Shown here in pieces: positions 17,017 through 24,839 of a stretch of 64,000 bases of DNA (position 1 is its first letter; each line of letters starts with the position of its first letter). Source of the DNA: Streptomyces mirabilis (GTDB lineage Bacteria > Actinomycetota > Actinomycetes > Streptomycetales > Streptomycetaceae). Both the position numbers and the translations under genes were made by a program. Below the pieces are notes generated by a model. It was given only the letters and a program-made list of their open reading frames with translations, was not told the origin of the DNA and made no database searches. The stretch lies in assembly GCF_018310535.1 (NCBI RefSeq), contig NZ_CP074102.1:3038001-3102000 (forward strand). The letters run 5' to 3'.

Positions 17017-17694
17017 GTGCCTTCCCTGTTGCTGATCGAGGACGACGACGCCATCCGTACGGCCCTGGAGCTCTCTTTGACGCGCCAGGGACACCGGGTG
17101 GCCACCGCTGCCACCGGCGAGGACGGTCTGAAACTGTTGCGTGAGCAGCGGCCGGATCTGATCGTGCTGGACGTGATGCTGCCCGGCATCGACGGGTTCG
17201 AGGTGTGCCGGCGCATCCGGCGCACGGACCAGCTGCCGATCATTCTGCTGACCGCGCGCAGCGACGACATCGACGTCGTGGTCGGGCTCGAGTCCGGCGC
17301 CGACGACTATGTCGTCAAGCCCGTGCAGGGGCGGGTACTCGACGCCCGTATCAGGGCCGTGCTGCGGCGCGGGGAGCGCGAGGCCAACGACTCGGCGACG
17401 TTCGGTTCCCTCGTCATCGACCGGGCGGCCATGACGGTCACCAAGAACGGCGAGGATCTGCAGCTGACGCCCACCGAGCTGCGGCTGCTCCTGGAGCTGA
17501 GCCGCCGGCCCGGACAGGCGCTGTCCCGCCAGCAGTTGCTGCGACTGGTGTGGGAGCACGACTACCTGGGCGACTCGCGGCTGGTGGACGCGTGTGTCCA
17601 GCGGCTGCGCGCGAAGATCGAGGACGTTCCGTCCTCGCCCACCCTGATCCGTACGGTCCGCGGAGTCGGCTACCGACTGGATACTCCTCAGTGA
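17017..17694 (+). CDS. afsQ1: Two-component response regulator AfsQ1
   Basis: This OmpR/PhoB-class regulator has 225 residues. The receiver domain begins LLLIEDDDAIR, with phosphoacceptor Asp52 in LIVLDVMLPG and the conserved lysine in DDYVVKPVQG. A winged-helix DNA-binding domain follows (LTPTELRLLLELSRRPG, then RTVRGVGYRL). In S. coelicolor AfsQ1 responds to glutamate-grown conditions and activates antibiotic genes. GTG at 17017 gives the expected family length; ATG at 17008 would add three residues. The stop overlaps the start of afsQ2 by 4 bp. Confidence 0.95.
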   Translation: MPSLLLIEDDDAIRTALELSLTRQGHRVATAATGEDGLKLLREQRPDLIVLDVMLPGIDGFEVCRRIRRTDQLPIILLTARSDDIDVVVGLESGADDYVVKPVQGRVLDARIRAVLRRGEREANDSATFGSLVIDRAAMTVTKNGEDLQLTPTELRLLLELSRRPGQALSRQQLLRLVWEHDYLGDSRLVDACVQRLRAKIEDVPSSPTLIRTVRGVGYRLDTPQ

Positions 17695-19268
17695 CCCCAC
17701 CGCACGACGAGCTCCGCGGCTGGGCCGCGGCGCGCAGGGCGATCCTGGCGGGACTGCGCTTCACGAGCCTGCGACTGCGGCTGGTCGTGGTGTTCGGACT
17801 CGTCGCGCTCACGGCCGCCGTGTCGGCGTCGGGCATCGCGTACTGGCTCAACCGCGAGGCGGTGCTGACGCGTACGCAGGACGCGGTGCTGCGCGACTTC
17901 CAGCAGGAGATGCGCAACCACGCGAGCATGCTGCCGGTGCACCCGGCGCAGGACGAACTGCAGCGCACGGCGGGCCAGATGGCCAACAGCAGCCAGCGCT
18001 TCAGCGTGCTCCTCGTCGCCCAGGACGGCAACGGCAAGACGGTCATCGGGAACTCCGCGCTGGACACCTTCACACTGAACGACGTACCCAAGTCCCTCCA
18101 GAAGGCCGTGAACAAGGAGCAGCCGCTCTCCTCGAACAACAAGTCGACCTACCACCTGTACTGGCAGCGCATCACCGACCACGACAAGCCGTACCTGGTC
18201 GGCGGCGCGAAGGTGATCGGCGGGACGACGACCGGCTACATGCTCAAGTCCCTGGAGCCCGAGGCCAAGGACCTCAACTCGCTGGCCTGGTCACTGGGCA
18301 TCGCGACCGGCCTGGCCCTGATCGGCTCGGCGCTGCTCGCCCAGGCCGCCGCGACGACGGTCCTCAAGCCGGTGCACCGCCTCGGCATCGCGGCCCGCCG
18401 CCTGGGCGAGGGCAAGCTCGACACCCGGCTGCGCGTCTCGGGTACGGACGAGCTCGCGGACCTCTCCCGTACGTTCAACCACACCGCTGAGTCCCTCGAA
18501 AAGCGCGTGGACGACATGAGCGCCCGCGAAGAGGCGTCCCGCCGCTTCGTGGCGGACATGTCCCACGAACTCCGTACGCCGCTCACCGCGATCACCGCCG
18601 TGACGGAGATCCTGGAAGAGGAACTCGACGCGGAGACCGGCAGCGTCGACCCGATGATCGAACCGGCCGTCCGGCTGGTCGTCAGCGAGACCCGCCGCCT
18701 GAACGACCTCGTCGAGAACCTCATGGAGGTCACCCGCTTCGACGCGGGCACCGCCCGGCTGGTCCTCGACGACGTGGACATCGCCGACCAGATCACCGCG
18801 TGCATAGACGCACGCGCCTGGCTGGACGCCGTCGACCTGGACGCCGAGCGCGGCATCATGGCGCGCCTCGACCCGCGCCGCCTGGACGTGATCCTCGCGA
18901 ACCTCATCGGCAACGCGCTCAAGCACGGCGGCAGCCCGGTCCGTGTCTCGGTCCGCGAAGAGGCCGACGACCTTCTCATCGAGGTCCAGGACCACGGGCC
19001 AGGCATCCCCGAGGACGTCCTCCCGCACGTCTTCGACCGCTTCTACAAGGCGAGCGCCTCCCGCCCCCGCTCCGAGGGCAGCGGTCTGGGCCTGTCCATC
19101 GCCCTGGAGAACGCGCACATCCACGGCGGCGAGATCACCGCGGCCAACGCGCCCAAGGGGGGCGCCGTCTTCACGCTCCGCCTCCCACAGGACGCGTCGG
19201 AGCTGCTCGCCGACGACGAGCGCGAGCGCGGAAGGAACGGGAACGGTACGGAGGGCAGCGCCGGATGA
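17691..19268 (+). CDS. afsQ2: Sensor histidine kinase AfsQ2
   Basis: The 525-residue sensor has a first membrane helix (LVVVFGLVALTAAVSASGIA), an extracytoplasmic domain of about 150 residues, and a second helix (LGIATGLALIGSALLAQAA). A HAMP domain follows, then the H-box FVADMSHELRTPLTA, an N-box (ANLIGNALKHGG) and G-boxes (DHGPGIPEDV, SEGSGLGLSI). It phosphorylates AfsQ1; the ligand is unknown. The GTG start overlaps the afsQ1 stop (GTGA), and the afsQ2 stop overlaps the downstream lipoprotein start (ATGA), so the three genes are translationally coupled. Confidence 0.95.
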   Translation: MTPPHDELRGWAAARRAILAGLRFTSLRLRLVVVFGLVALTAAVSASGIAYWLNREAVLTRTQDAVLRDFQQEMRNHASMLPVHPAQDELQRTAGQMANSSQRFSVLLVAQDGNGKTVIGNSALDTFTLNDVPKSLQKAVNKEQPLSSNNKSTYHLYWQRITDHDKPYLVGGAKVIGGTTTGYMLKSLEPEAKDLNSLAWSLGIATGLALIGSALLAQAAATTVLKPVHRLGIAARRLGEGKLDTRLRVSGTDELADLSRTFNHTAESLEKRVDDMSAREEASRRFVADMSHELRTPLTAITAVTEILEEELDAETGSVDPMIEPAVRLVVSETRRLNDLVENLMEVTRFDAGTARLVLDDVDIADQITACIDARAWLDAVDLDAERGIMARLDPRRLDVILANLIGNALKHGGSPVRVSVREEADDLLIEVQDHGPGIPEDVLPHVFDRFYKASASRPRSEGSGLGLSIALENAHIHGGEITAANAPKGGAVFTLRLPQDASELLADDERERGRNGNGTEGSAG

Positions 19269-19912
19269 CGACCTTGGTACGAGGCCGAGAGGGGCGCCGA
19301 CGGACGCCTCTCGCCTCCCTTTCCCTCCTCTCCCTCCCCCTCCTCACCGTCCTGCTCGCGGGCTGCGGTATCCGCTCCACCCAGGTCCCGACGGACTTCG
19401 GCCCGGCGCCGTCCCGGGTCCCGTGCGCGCTGTCCGGCCCGGACATCACCACCCAGACCTCCCGTGGCATCCCGGTCCAGGTCTTCCTGATCTGCTCCGG
19501 GCAACTGGTGACGGTCGACCGGTCCGTGCGGATTCCCGACGGTACGGCGGAGGGGGCGCGGCGGGTTCTGGTGGCGCAGGGGCTCCTCGACGAGCTCGCC
19601 GAGACGCCCTCCACGCCCGAGCAGCAGGCCGGCTACACGACCGACGTGCGGGGCGGGATGACGGTGAGCGGGCCTCGGCCCAAGGACCCCGAGGACGCGC
19701 TCCGCCTCAGCACCCCGCCCCAGAACCTGACCTCCGCCGCCCTCGCCCAGATCATCTGCACCTTCTCCGACTCCGCCGCCGCGCAGGACGACGGTTCGGT
19801 CATCCTCGGCGGCCCCGACACCACCCCACTGCGCAGCTACGAGTGCCCCACCGACGTCCGCGCCAACCCCACCACCAAGTCCCCGCCGTCCAGGCCGATC
19901 TCCGGCGCGTAA
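19265..19912 (+). CDS. Lipoprotein co-transcribed with afsQ1-afsQ2
   Basis: The 215-residue protein has an Arg-rich N-region, a hydrophobic stretch and the lipobox LLAGC, so it should be anchored outside the membrane. The mature part contains three or more further cysteines (e.g. SRVPCALSG, FLICSGQL) that could form disulfides, and a segment (AEGARRVLVAQGLL) reminiscent of GerMN-like lipoproteins. Its ATG overlaps the afsQ2 stop, so it belongs to the same operon and may modulate sensing by AfsQ2. That role is an inference from linkage. Confidence 0.85.
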   Translation: MTTLVRGREGRRRTPLASLSLLSLPLLTVLLAGCGIRSTQVPTDFGPAPSRVPCALSGPDITTQTSRGIPVQVFLICSGQLVTVDRSVRIPDGTAEGARRVLVAQGLLDELAETPSTPEQQAGYTTDVRGGMTVSGPRPKDPEDALRLSTPPQNLTSAALAQIICTFSDSAAAQDDGSVILGGPDTTPLRSYECPTDVRANPTTKSPPSRPISGA

Positions 19913-20229
19913 TCGTTCGCGCAACTGTTTCCTCGTCCTCAAACGCCGGACGGGCTGAAGACGCCGGCCGGAGTGCGGGCTTTCAGGGGCGCGGGGAACT
20001 GCGCGGTCAACCCCCACCGGCCGGCAGCCGAACACATACGCGCGGCCGCGGATCCGGGGCGAAGCCCCGGCCTCAGGGGCGCGGGGAACTGCGCGACCCG
20101 CCCCCACCGGCCCGCGGACGCCGAACCGTGCCCGCTCCGCACCGTACGTGTGGCGCATCCCTCACCCCTCAGACCCAAGCTCACCGACAACCCGGAACCG
20201 ATCCTGCCGACCCCCGCGTCTTGGGAGGC
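19913..20229. repeat. Gene-free stretch with two copies of the GC-rich intergenic repeat
   Basis: CAGGGGCGCGGGGAACTGCGCG occurs in split form at about 19984 and 20075. The first is preceded by the same CCTC-(A/G)AACGCCGGACGGGCTGAAGACG lead-in seen at 6510-6540, the second by GGGGCGAAGCCCC. No credible gene was found. Confidence 0.7.
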
Positions 20230-20781
20230 GTGCAACGTCAAGGCGAAGGCGGCGGCAGCGCCGTGACCCGCGTCCGTGCGACAGGAGCTCTCCTCCTCGT
20301 CGCACATCTCGCGCTCGTCGCCTGGCTCACCCTGCGTCCCCTGGACGTCCCCTGGGTGAGCCCCGCCAATCTCCGCCCGTTCGCCGGCATCAGGGCCGAC
20401 CTCGCGCTGGGCCCGGCGGAAGCCGCCCGCCGGATAGGTCAGGGCCTCGGCCTGCTCGCCCCGCTCGGCGTCCTGCTCCCCATGGCCGGCGGCAAGCTGA
20501 CGGCATCCCCGCTCGGCTCCCTCGTCCGCACGGTCGCCGCCGGCGCCCTGATCTCGCTGGGCATCGAACTGCTGCAGACCGGCGTACCCGGCCAGGTCGT
20601 GGACGTCGACTCCCTGCTGCTCAACACGGTCGGCGTCGCCCTGGCCCATCTCGCGATCGTGCCGGCCGCCAGGGTCAGGCTCCGCCGCCGGGCCGAGACC
20701 CGGCGCCGCGCGGCCCTCCCCCGGGAGGACATGGCTCAGGGTCGGACCCCGACGATTCCCAGGGTCGGCATCGCCCCGTAG
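20230..20781 (+). CDS. VanZ family membrane protein
   Basis: The 183-residue protein has about four membrane segments and the VanZ hallmarks: a conserved first helix with TLRPLDVPW and a loop with NLRPFAGIRADL. Then come GIELLQTGVPGQVVDVDSLLLN, which carries the family Glu-Leu-x-Q and Asp-x-Asp-x-x-x-N pattern, and a C-terminal Arg-rich tail. VanZ proteins are linked to low-level teicoplanin resistance, mechanism unknown. The start is either GTG at 20230 or GTG at 20263; neither has a well-spaced ribosome site. Confidence 0.85.
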   Translation: MQRQGEGGGSAVTRVRATGALLLVAHLALVAWLTLRPLDVPWVSPANLRPFAGIRADLALGPAEAARRIGQGLGLLAPLGVLLPMAGGKLTASPLGSLVRTVAAGALISLGIELLQTGVPGQVVDVDSLLLNTVGVALAHLAIVPAARVRLRRRAETRRRAALPREDMAQGRTPTIPRVGIAP

Positions 20782-20884
20782 AGCGACGCTTCGCCCGCTT
20801 CGTCACCGTAGCGTTGAAGACATCGAAGAAGACCTCGATGCGCCGACATCCCGGCGTCCAGCCACGGTTCACGAAGGAGCCCTC

Positions 20885-21085
20885 ATGACCGCCCTTGCCC
20901 GCCCCACCAACGGCCGCATGATCGGCGGAGTGTGCGCAGCGCTGGCGCGGCGCTTCGGTACCTCCGCGACCACGATGCGCGTGATCTTCGTTCTCTCCTG
21001 CCTGCTCCCGGGCCCGCAGTTCCTGCTCTACATAGCGCTGTGGATCCTGTTCCCCTCCGAGGACAAGGCCCGCACGGCCTGGTGA
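20885..21085 (+). CDS. PspC domain-containing protein
   Basis: The 66-residue protein is essentially one PspC domain: RMIGGVCAALARRFG at the N-terminus and a hydrophobic helix with LLPGPQFLLYIALWILFP. Such proteins are membrane-bound phage-shock-type or envelope-stress factors. ATG at 20885 follows the strong ribosome site GAAGGAG at 8 bp. It stands alone, ends in a strong terminator and has no other psp gene next to it. Confidence 0.88.
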   Translation: MTALARPTNGRMIGGVCAALARRFGTSATTMRVIFVLSCLLPGPQFLLYIALWILFPSEDKARTAW

Positions 21086-21111
21086 CCCCCAGCCGCTCCG
21101 ACGGCACGACA

Positions 21112-21153
21112 CGCCAGTGGGGCGCACCCCAATCAGGGTGCGCCCCACCGGCG
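21112..21153. terminator. 18-bp stem bidirectional terminator
   Basis: Arms 21112-21129 and 21136-21153 pair with a single mismatch around a six-base loop (CAATCA). The hairpin lies between the convergent PspC gene and the small secreted protein gene. Confidence 0.85.
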
Positions 21154-21189
21154 TTCGTACAGGCGAAAGGCCGAAACAAGCGGAAGGCG

Positions 21190-21543
21190 TCAGCCGAGCG
21201 GCAGCCCGTTCACCGGCAGACCGTGCGTCGGCAGGCCCTGCAGCGGCAGCCCCCCGAGCAGCCCGGCCACCGGCGCCGCCGGCCCGTCGGCAAGGACCTT
21301 CGCGATGGCGGGCTGGGCCGCGGCCACCCCCGCGCCGAGCGCGCCCTGCCCGTGGGTGAGCGCCTCTCCCGCACCCGGGAGCGCCGCCGCGGCGTTCTGC
21401 GCGGGCAGCGTCTGGGTGACGGTACCCAGCGCCTGGGAGGCGTCCGGCACGGCCGGGGCGGCGTTCGCGGCGCCCGCGCCGACGGCGGCGAATGCGGCAC
21501 CGAGAGCGGCGACACCGAGGGTCTTGGCAGCAGACTGCTTCAT
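21190..21543 (-). CDS. Small secreted Ala/Pro/Gly/Leu-rich protein, paralogue-like to the 14.5 kb gene
   Basis: The 117-residue product has a clear signal peptide (MKQSAAK, then LGVAALGAAFAAVGAG) with likely cleavage at ANA-AP. The mature chain is low-complexity and ends in the repeating pattern GLPLQGLPTHGLPVNGLPLG. It has no cysteine. ATG at 21543 follows AAGGA. Length, signal design and Leu/Gly/Pro composition resemble the product of 14495-14911. The function is unknown. Confidence 0.72.
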   Translation of the reverse strand: MKQSAAKTLGVAALGAAFAAVGAGAANAAPAVPDASQALGTVTQTLPAQNAAAALPGAGEALTHGQGALGAGVAAAQPAIAKVLADGPAAPVAGLLGGLPLQGLPTHGLPVNGLPLG

Positions 21544-21627
21544 ATTGAATGCGTCCTTGGATCCGTGTGACGGGGATGTGAGCGGTCCAAAAACGTAAAC
21601 ACGCAGAGCCACCCTCCGCAAACATCA

Positions 21628-21673
21628 AAAAGCAGCCGAGTCATGGAGAACAAGTGAAGACCCGGCTGCTTTT
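21628..21673 (-). terminator. Rho-independent terminator of the adenosine deaminase gene
   Basis: On the minus strand AAAAGCAGCCG and CGGCTGCTTTT form an 11-bp stem with a 24-base loop, followed by a T-run. It starts 12 bp after the adenosine deaminase stop codon. Confidence 0.85.
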
Positions 21674-21684
21674 CGCTCCTTCGA

Positions 21685-22839
21685 TCAGCCCCGTTCCTCC
21701 AAGGAACCACTGGTGGAGGCGGTCTGCTGGAACAGCCATTCGGATTTGAGCTCTGCATATCCAGGCTTGATCACGTCATTGATCATCGCCAGTCGTTCAT
21801 CGAAAGGAATGAATGCTGACTTCATAGCATTGACAGAGAACCACTGCATATCATCGAGCGAATAACCGAACGCATCGACCAGATGCTCGAATTCGCGCGA
21901 CATGCTCGTCCCTGACATGAGCCGGTTGTCCGTGTTCACGGTCGCCCGGAAGTGCAGGCGCCGCAGCAGACCGATCGGGTGCTCCGAGTAGGAGTCGGCG
22001 GCGCCGGTCTGGAGGTTGGAGCTGGGGCACAGTTCCAACGGGACGCGCTTGTCACGGACGTACGAGGCCAGCCGTCCGAGCTTCACCGAGCCGTCCGCCG
22101 CGACCTGGATGTCGTCGATGATCCGCACACCGTGGCCGAGCCGGTCCGCGCCGCACCACTGGAGCGCCTGCCAGATGGAGGGGAGCCCGAAGGCCTCGCC
22201 GGCGTGGATGGTGAAGTGGTTGTTCTCGCGCTTGAGGTACTCGAAGGCGTCGAGGTGACGGGTGGGCGGGAAGCCCGCCTCGGCGCCCGCGATGTCGAAG
22301 CCCACCACTCCCAGATCGCGGTAGCGGTTGGCCAGTTCGGCGATCTCCAGGGCGCGGGCCGCATGCCGCATGGCGGTGAGCAGGGCGCCGACCCGGATGC
22401 GGTGGCCGTTCTCCCGGGCACGCCGCTCACCCTCCCGGAAGCCCTCGTTGACCGCCTCGACGACCTCTTCGAGGGTGAGCCCGGCCTCCAGGTGCTGTTC
22501 CGGCGCGTACCGCACCTCGGCGTAGACGACCCCGTCCTCGGCGAGGTCCTCGGCGCACTCGGCGGCGACCCGCACCAGCGCCTCGCGTGTCTGCATGACG
22601 GCACAGGTGTGGGCGAAGGTCTCCAGGTACCGCTCCAGGGACCCGGAGTCCGCGGCCTCGCGGAACCAGACGCCGAGTTTGTCGGGGTCGGTCTCGGGGA
22701 GCCCGGAATAGCCTGTCTCCTGGGCGAGTTCCACGATCGTCCCGGGGCGCAGGCCCCCGTCGAGGTGATCGTGCAGCAGGACCTTGGGTGCCCGGCGGAT
22801 CTGTTCCGAGCTCGGGGTGTTCTGGATCTGGCTCGTCAT
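21685..22839 (-). CDS. add: Adenosine deaminase
   Basis: This zinc hydrolase converts (deoxy)adenosine to (deoxy)inosine, feeding purine nucleoside phosphorylase. The 384-residue sequence has the first metal motif HDHLDGGL near residue 24, the catalytic-base region HAGEAFG near 217, RLGHGVRI near 239, and the final metal aspartate in [12 protein letters not shown]. The last 70 codons are visibly less GC-rich than the rest. ATG at 22839 lies 16 bp from a nucleoside-regulon palindrome. On the minus strand a TACAGT element between them can serve as -10. Confidence 0.95.
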   Translation of the reverse strand: MTSQIQNTPSSEQIRRAPKVLLHDHLDGGLRPGTIVELAQETGYSGLPETDPDKLGVWFREAADSGSLERYLETFAHTCAVMQTREALVRVAAECAEDLAEDGVVYAEVRYAPEQHLEAGLTLEEVVEAVNEGFREGERRARENGHRIRVGALLTAMRHAARALEIAELANRYRDLGVVGFDIAGAEAGFPPTRHLDAFEYLKRENNHFTIHAGEAFGLPSIWQALQWCGADRLGHGVRIIDDIQVAADGSVKLGRLASYVRDKRVPLELCPSSNLQTGAADSYSEHPIGLLRRLHFRATVNTDNRLMSGTSMSREFEHLVDAFGYSLDDMQWFSVNAMKSAFIPFDERLAMINDVIKPGYAELKSEWLFQQTASTSGSLEERG

Positions 22840-22855
22840 TTTCGCACTGTAGACC

Positions 22856-22867
22856 CTACGCGCGTAG
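22856..22867. promoter_or_regulatory. Nucleoside-regulon palindrome, adenosine deaminase copy
   Basis: A perfect CTACGCGCGTAG lies 16 bp upstream of the add ATG and 84 bp upstream of the divergent gene at 22952. It sits over the inferred -35 region of add. Confidence 0.75.
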
Positions 22868-22951
22868 ATCTCCTGTCACGCCGTCCGTCGATACGTAACG
22901 GTGACCAGGCGGACGGGTGGCGTACACGGTCACTTCTGACACTGTTCTGTC

Positions 22952-23713
22952 ATGGCACAGCAAGCGACGCCGGTTCGCAGGGCCCGGCTTGGGAGGGCGA
23001 TCGGCCCGGAGCCGACGGCGGTCAGCGGAGTGGTTCTGCTGCTCCCGGGCGGCGACGAGGTCTCCGCGCGCAGACCGTCCCCGATGTTGGCGACCGCCTC
23101 CGTACGCGCGCTCGGCCGCCGGCTCATGCGCGCGGGAGGCGCGGAAGGCCTGGCGACCCATGTCGTGCACTACCGCTTCCGCGGCTGGAACGGCAGCGAG
23201 GCGCATCTCGCGAGCGACGCGTCCTGGGCCGCCGACGAGGTCGTACGCCGCTACGGGGACGTGCCGGTGTGCCTCGCCGGTGTGGGCATGGGAGGCCGGG
23301 CGGCGCTGCGGGCGGCCGGGCACACCGCCGTCAACTCCGTTCTGGCGCTCGCCCCCTGGCTGCCCGAGGACGACGTGGCGGCGCCACTCGAACCGGTGAA
23401 GCAGCTCTCCGGGCGGCGCGTGCTGATCGTGCACGGCACCAACGACGAGCGCACCGACCCGGAGTTGTCCTTCCGGCTCGCGGCGCGGGCGAAGAAGTCC
23501 AACCGGGACATCTGCCGGTTCGAGGTCCACTCCGACGGGCACGGGTTGCACCAGTACCGGTCCGAAGTGCACGCTCTGGCGGAGGACTTCGTGATGGGGG
23601 CGTTGTTCGGGCGCGGGCTGGCCCGGCCGTTGGAGGATGCGCTGGCCGCTCCGCCGCCGTTGGGGTTGCGGATGCCGCTTGCCTCCGGCTTCGGGAAGGC
23701 GTTGCGTCGATAG
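22952..23713 (+). CDS. Alpha/beta hydrolase-fold protein lacking the nucleophile serine
   Basis: The 253-residue protein follows the alpha/beta hydrolase order: LLLPGGDEVSARR (oxyanion region), the nucleophile elbow, an acid-loop aspartate in VLIVHGTNDERTDP, and a histidine in SDGHGLHQY. The elbow reads AGVGMGGRAAL, so the serine of GxSxG is replaced by glycine. It is therefore unlikely to be a normal serine hydrolase. The rest is well preserved, which argues against a dying gene. It is divergent from adenosine deaminase; the function is unknown. Confidence 0.75.
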   Translation: MAQQATPVRRARLGRAIGPEPTAVSGVVLLLPGGDEVSARRPSPMLATASVRALGRRLMRAGGAEGLATHVVHYRFRGWNGSEAHLASDASWAADEVVRRYGDVPVCLAGVGMGGRAALRAAGHTAVNSVLALAPWLPEDDVAAPLEPVKQLSGRRVLIVHGTNDERTDPELSFRLAARAKKSNRDICRFEVHSDGHGLHQYRSEVHALAEDFVMGALFGRGLARPLEDALAAPPPLGLRMPLASGFGKALRR

Positions 23714-23814
23714 GTCGTGGGTTCGCTGCGGGTCTGTGGGGGCTGGTCGCGCCCACGCGGCGGAGCCGCACATGTCACAGCCTCGCGCCCCTGAAAGCGG
23801 GGCGCGTCCGCCCC

Positions 23815-24777
23815 TCAGTCCGGTAGCAGGTGGCCCCTCCTCGACAGCAGGAACTTCTTGAAGGCCGCCACCGGTGGGGTGTCCGGGTGGCCGTCCAGCC
23901 ATGCCACCCCGATCTCGCGGACCGCTCTCGGGGCCGTGACCGTCAGTTCGACCACCCCCGGGCGGGGCACGGCCGGGGGTGGCAGGAGGGCGACTCCGAG
24001 GCCGGCGGCCACCAGGCCCCGTAGGGTCTCGGCCTCCTCGCCCTCGAAGGCGATCCGGGGCCTGAAGCCGGCCTCCTGGCAGAGGTCGTCGGTGATGCGG
24101 CGCATGCCGTAGCCGGGTTCGAGGGTCACGAAGGTCTCGTCGGCGGCCTCGGCGAGGCGGATGCGTTTGCGGGCGGCGAGGCGGTGGTCGGCCGGGACGA
24201 CGAGCCGGAGCTTCTGCTCGTCGAGGCGGCGGCCCACCAGGTCGGGCGCGTCCGGCACCGGCGAGGTGAGGCACAGGTCCAGCTCGCCCGAGCGCAGCCC
24301 CTCCAGCATCGCCTCACCGTAGTTCTGGACGAGGCTGAAGCGGACCCGGGGGTGGTCGGCGCGGAAGGCGCGGATCAGGCCGGGGACGGTCTCCGATCCC
24401 ATCGTGTGCAGGAAGCCGAACGCGACCTTGCCGGTGGCCGGGTCGGCGTCCGCGCGCACCTCCTCGGCTGCGCGCTCGATCTCGGCGAGGGCCCGTTCGA
24501 CGGAGGAGAGGAACGTACGGCCCGCGGGGGTGAGGGAGACCGTGCGGCCCCGGCGTGCGAACAGATCGACGCCGAGGTCCTGTTCGAGCCGGACCATGGC
24601 GCGCGAAAGGGTCGACTGGGGGACCTGCATCTCCTGCGCGGCGCGCGTGACGTGCTCCGTGCGGGCGACGCCGGCGAAGTACGCGAGGCGTGGGGCGAGC
24701 AACCTCGACATTCCCGCGCTGTCTTCTGTGTCACTGGACGGTGACAGGTGAGCCTGTGACCTTTGCTGATGCACCAT
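23815..24777 (-). CDS. LysR family transcriptional regulator
   Basis: The N-terminal winged helix lies at residues ~24-82 (RLAYFAGVARTEHVTRAAQE, then STLSRAMVRLEQDLGVDLFARRGR). A periplasmic-binding-like sensor domain follows, including FGFLHTMGSETVPGLI. The gene is divergent from an MFS transporter 62 bp away, the usual LysR target arrangement, so it probably controls that gene and itself. ATG at 24777 was chosen; ATG at 24711 would remove a 22-residue N-terminal tail. The effector is unknown. Confidence 0.9.
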   Translation of the reverse strand: MVHQQRSQAHLSPSSDTEDSAGMSRLLAPRLAYFAGVARTEHVTRAAQEMQVPQSTLSRAMVRLEQDLGVDLFARRGRTVSLTPAGRTFLSSVERALAEIERAAEEVRADADPATGKVAFGFLHTMGSETVPGLIRAFRADHPRVRFSLVQNYGEAMLEGLRSGELDLCLTSPVPDAPDLVGRRLDEQKLRLVVPADHRLAARKRIRLAEAADETFVTLEPGYGMRRITDDLCQEAGFRPRIAFEGEEAETLRGLVAAGLGVALLPPPAVPRPGVVELTVTAPRAVREIGVAWLDGHPDTPPVAAFKKFLLSRRGHLLPD

Positions 24778-24839
24778 GGGAACGATTATGGCGATTCCAT
24801 GCATTGGACGGATGAGCGACGAATCTTTAGTTTCGAAGC

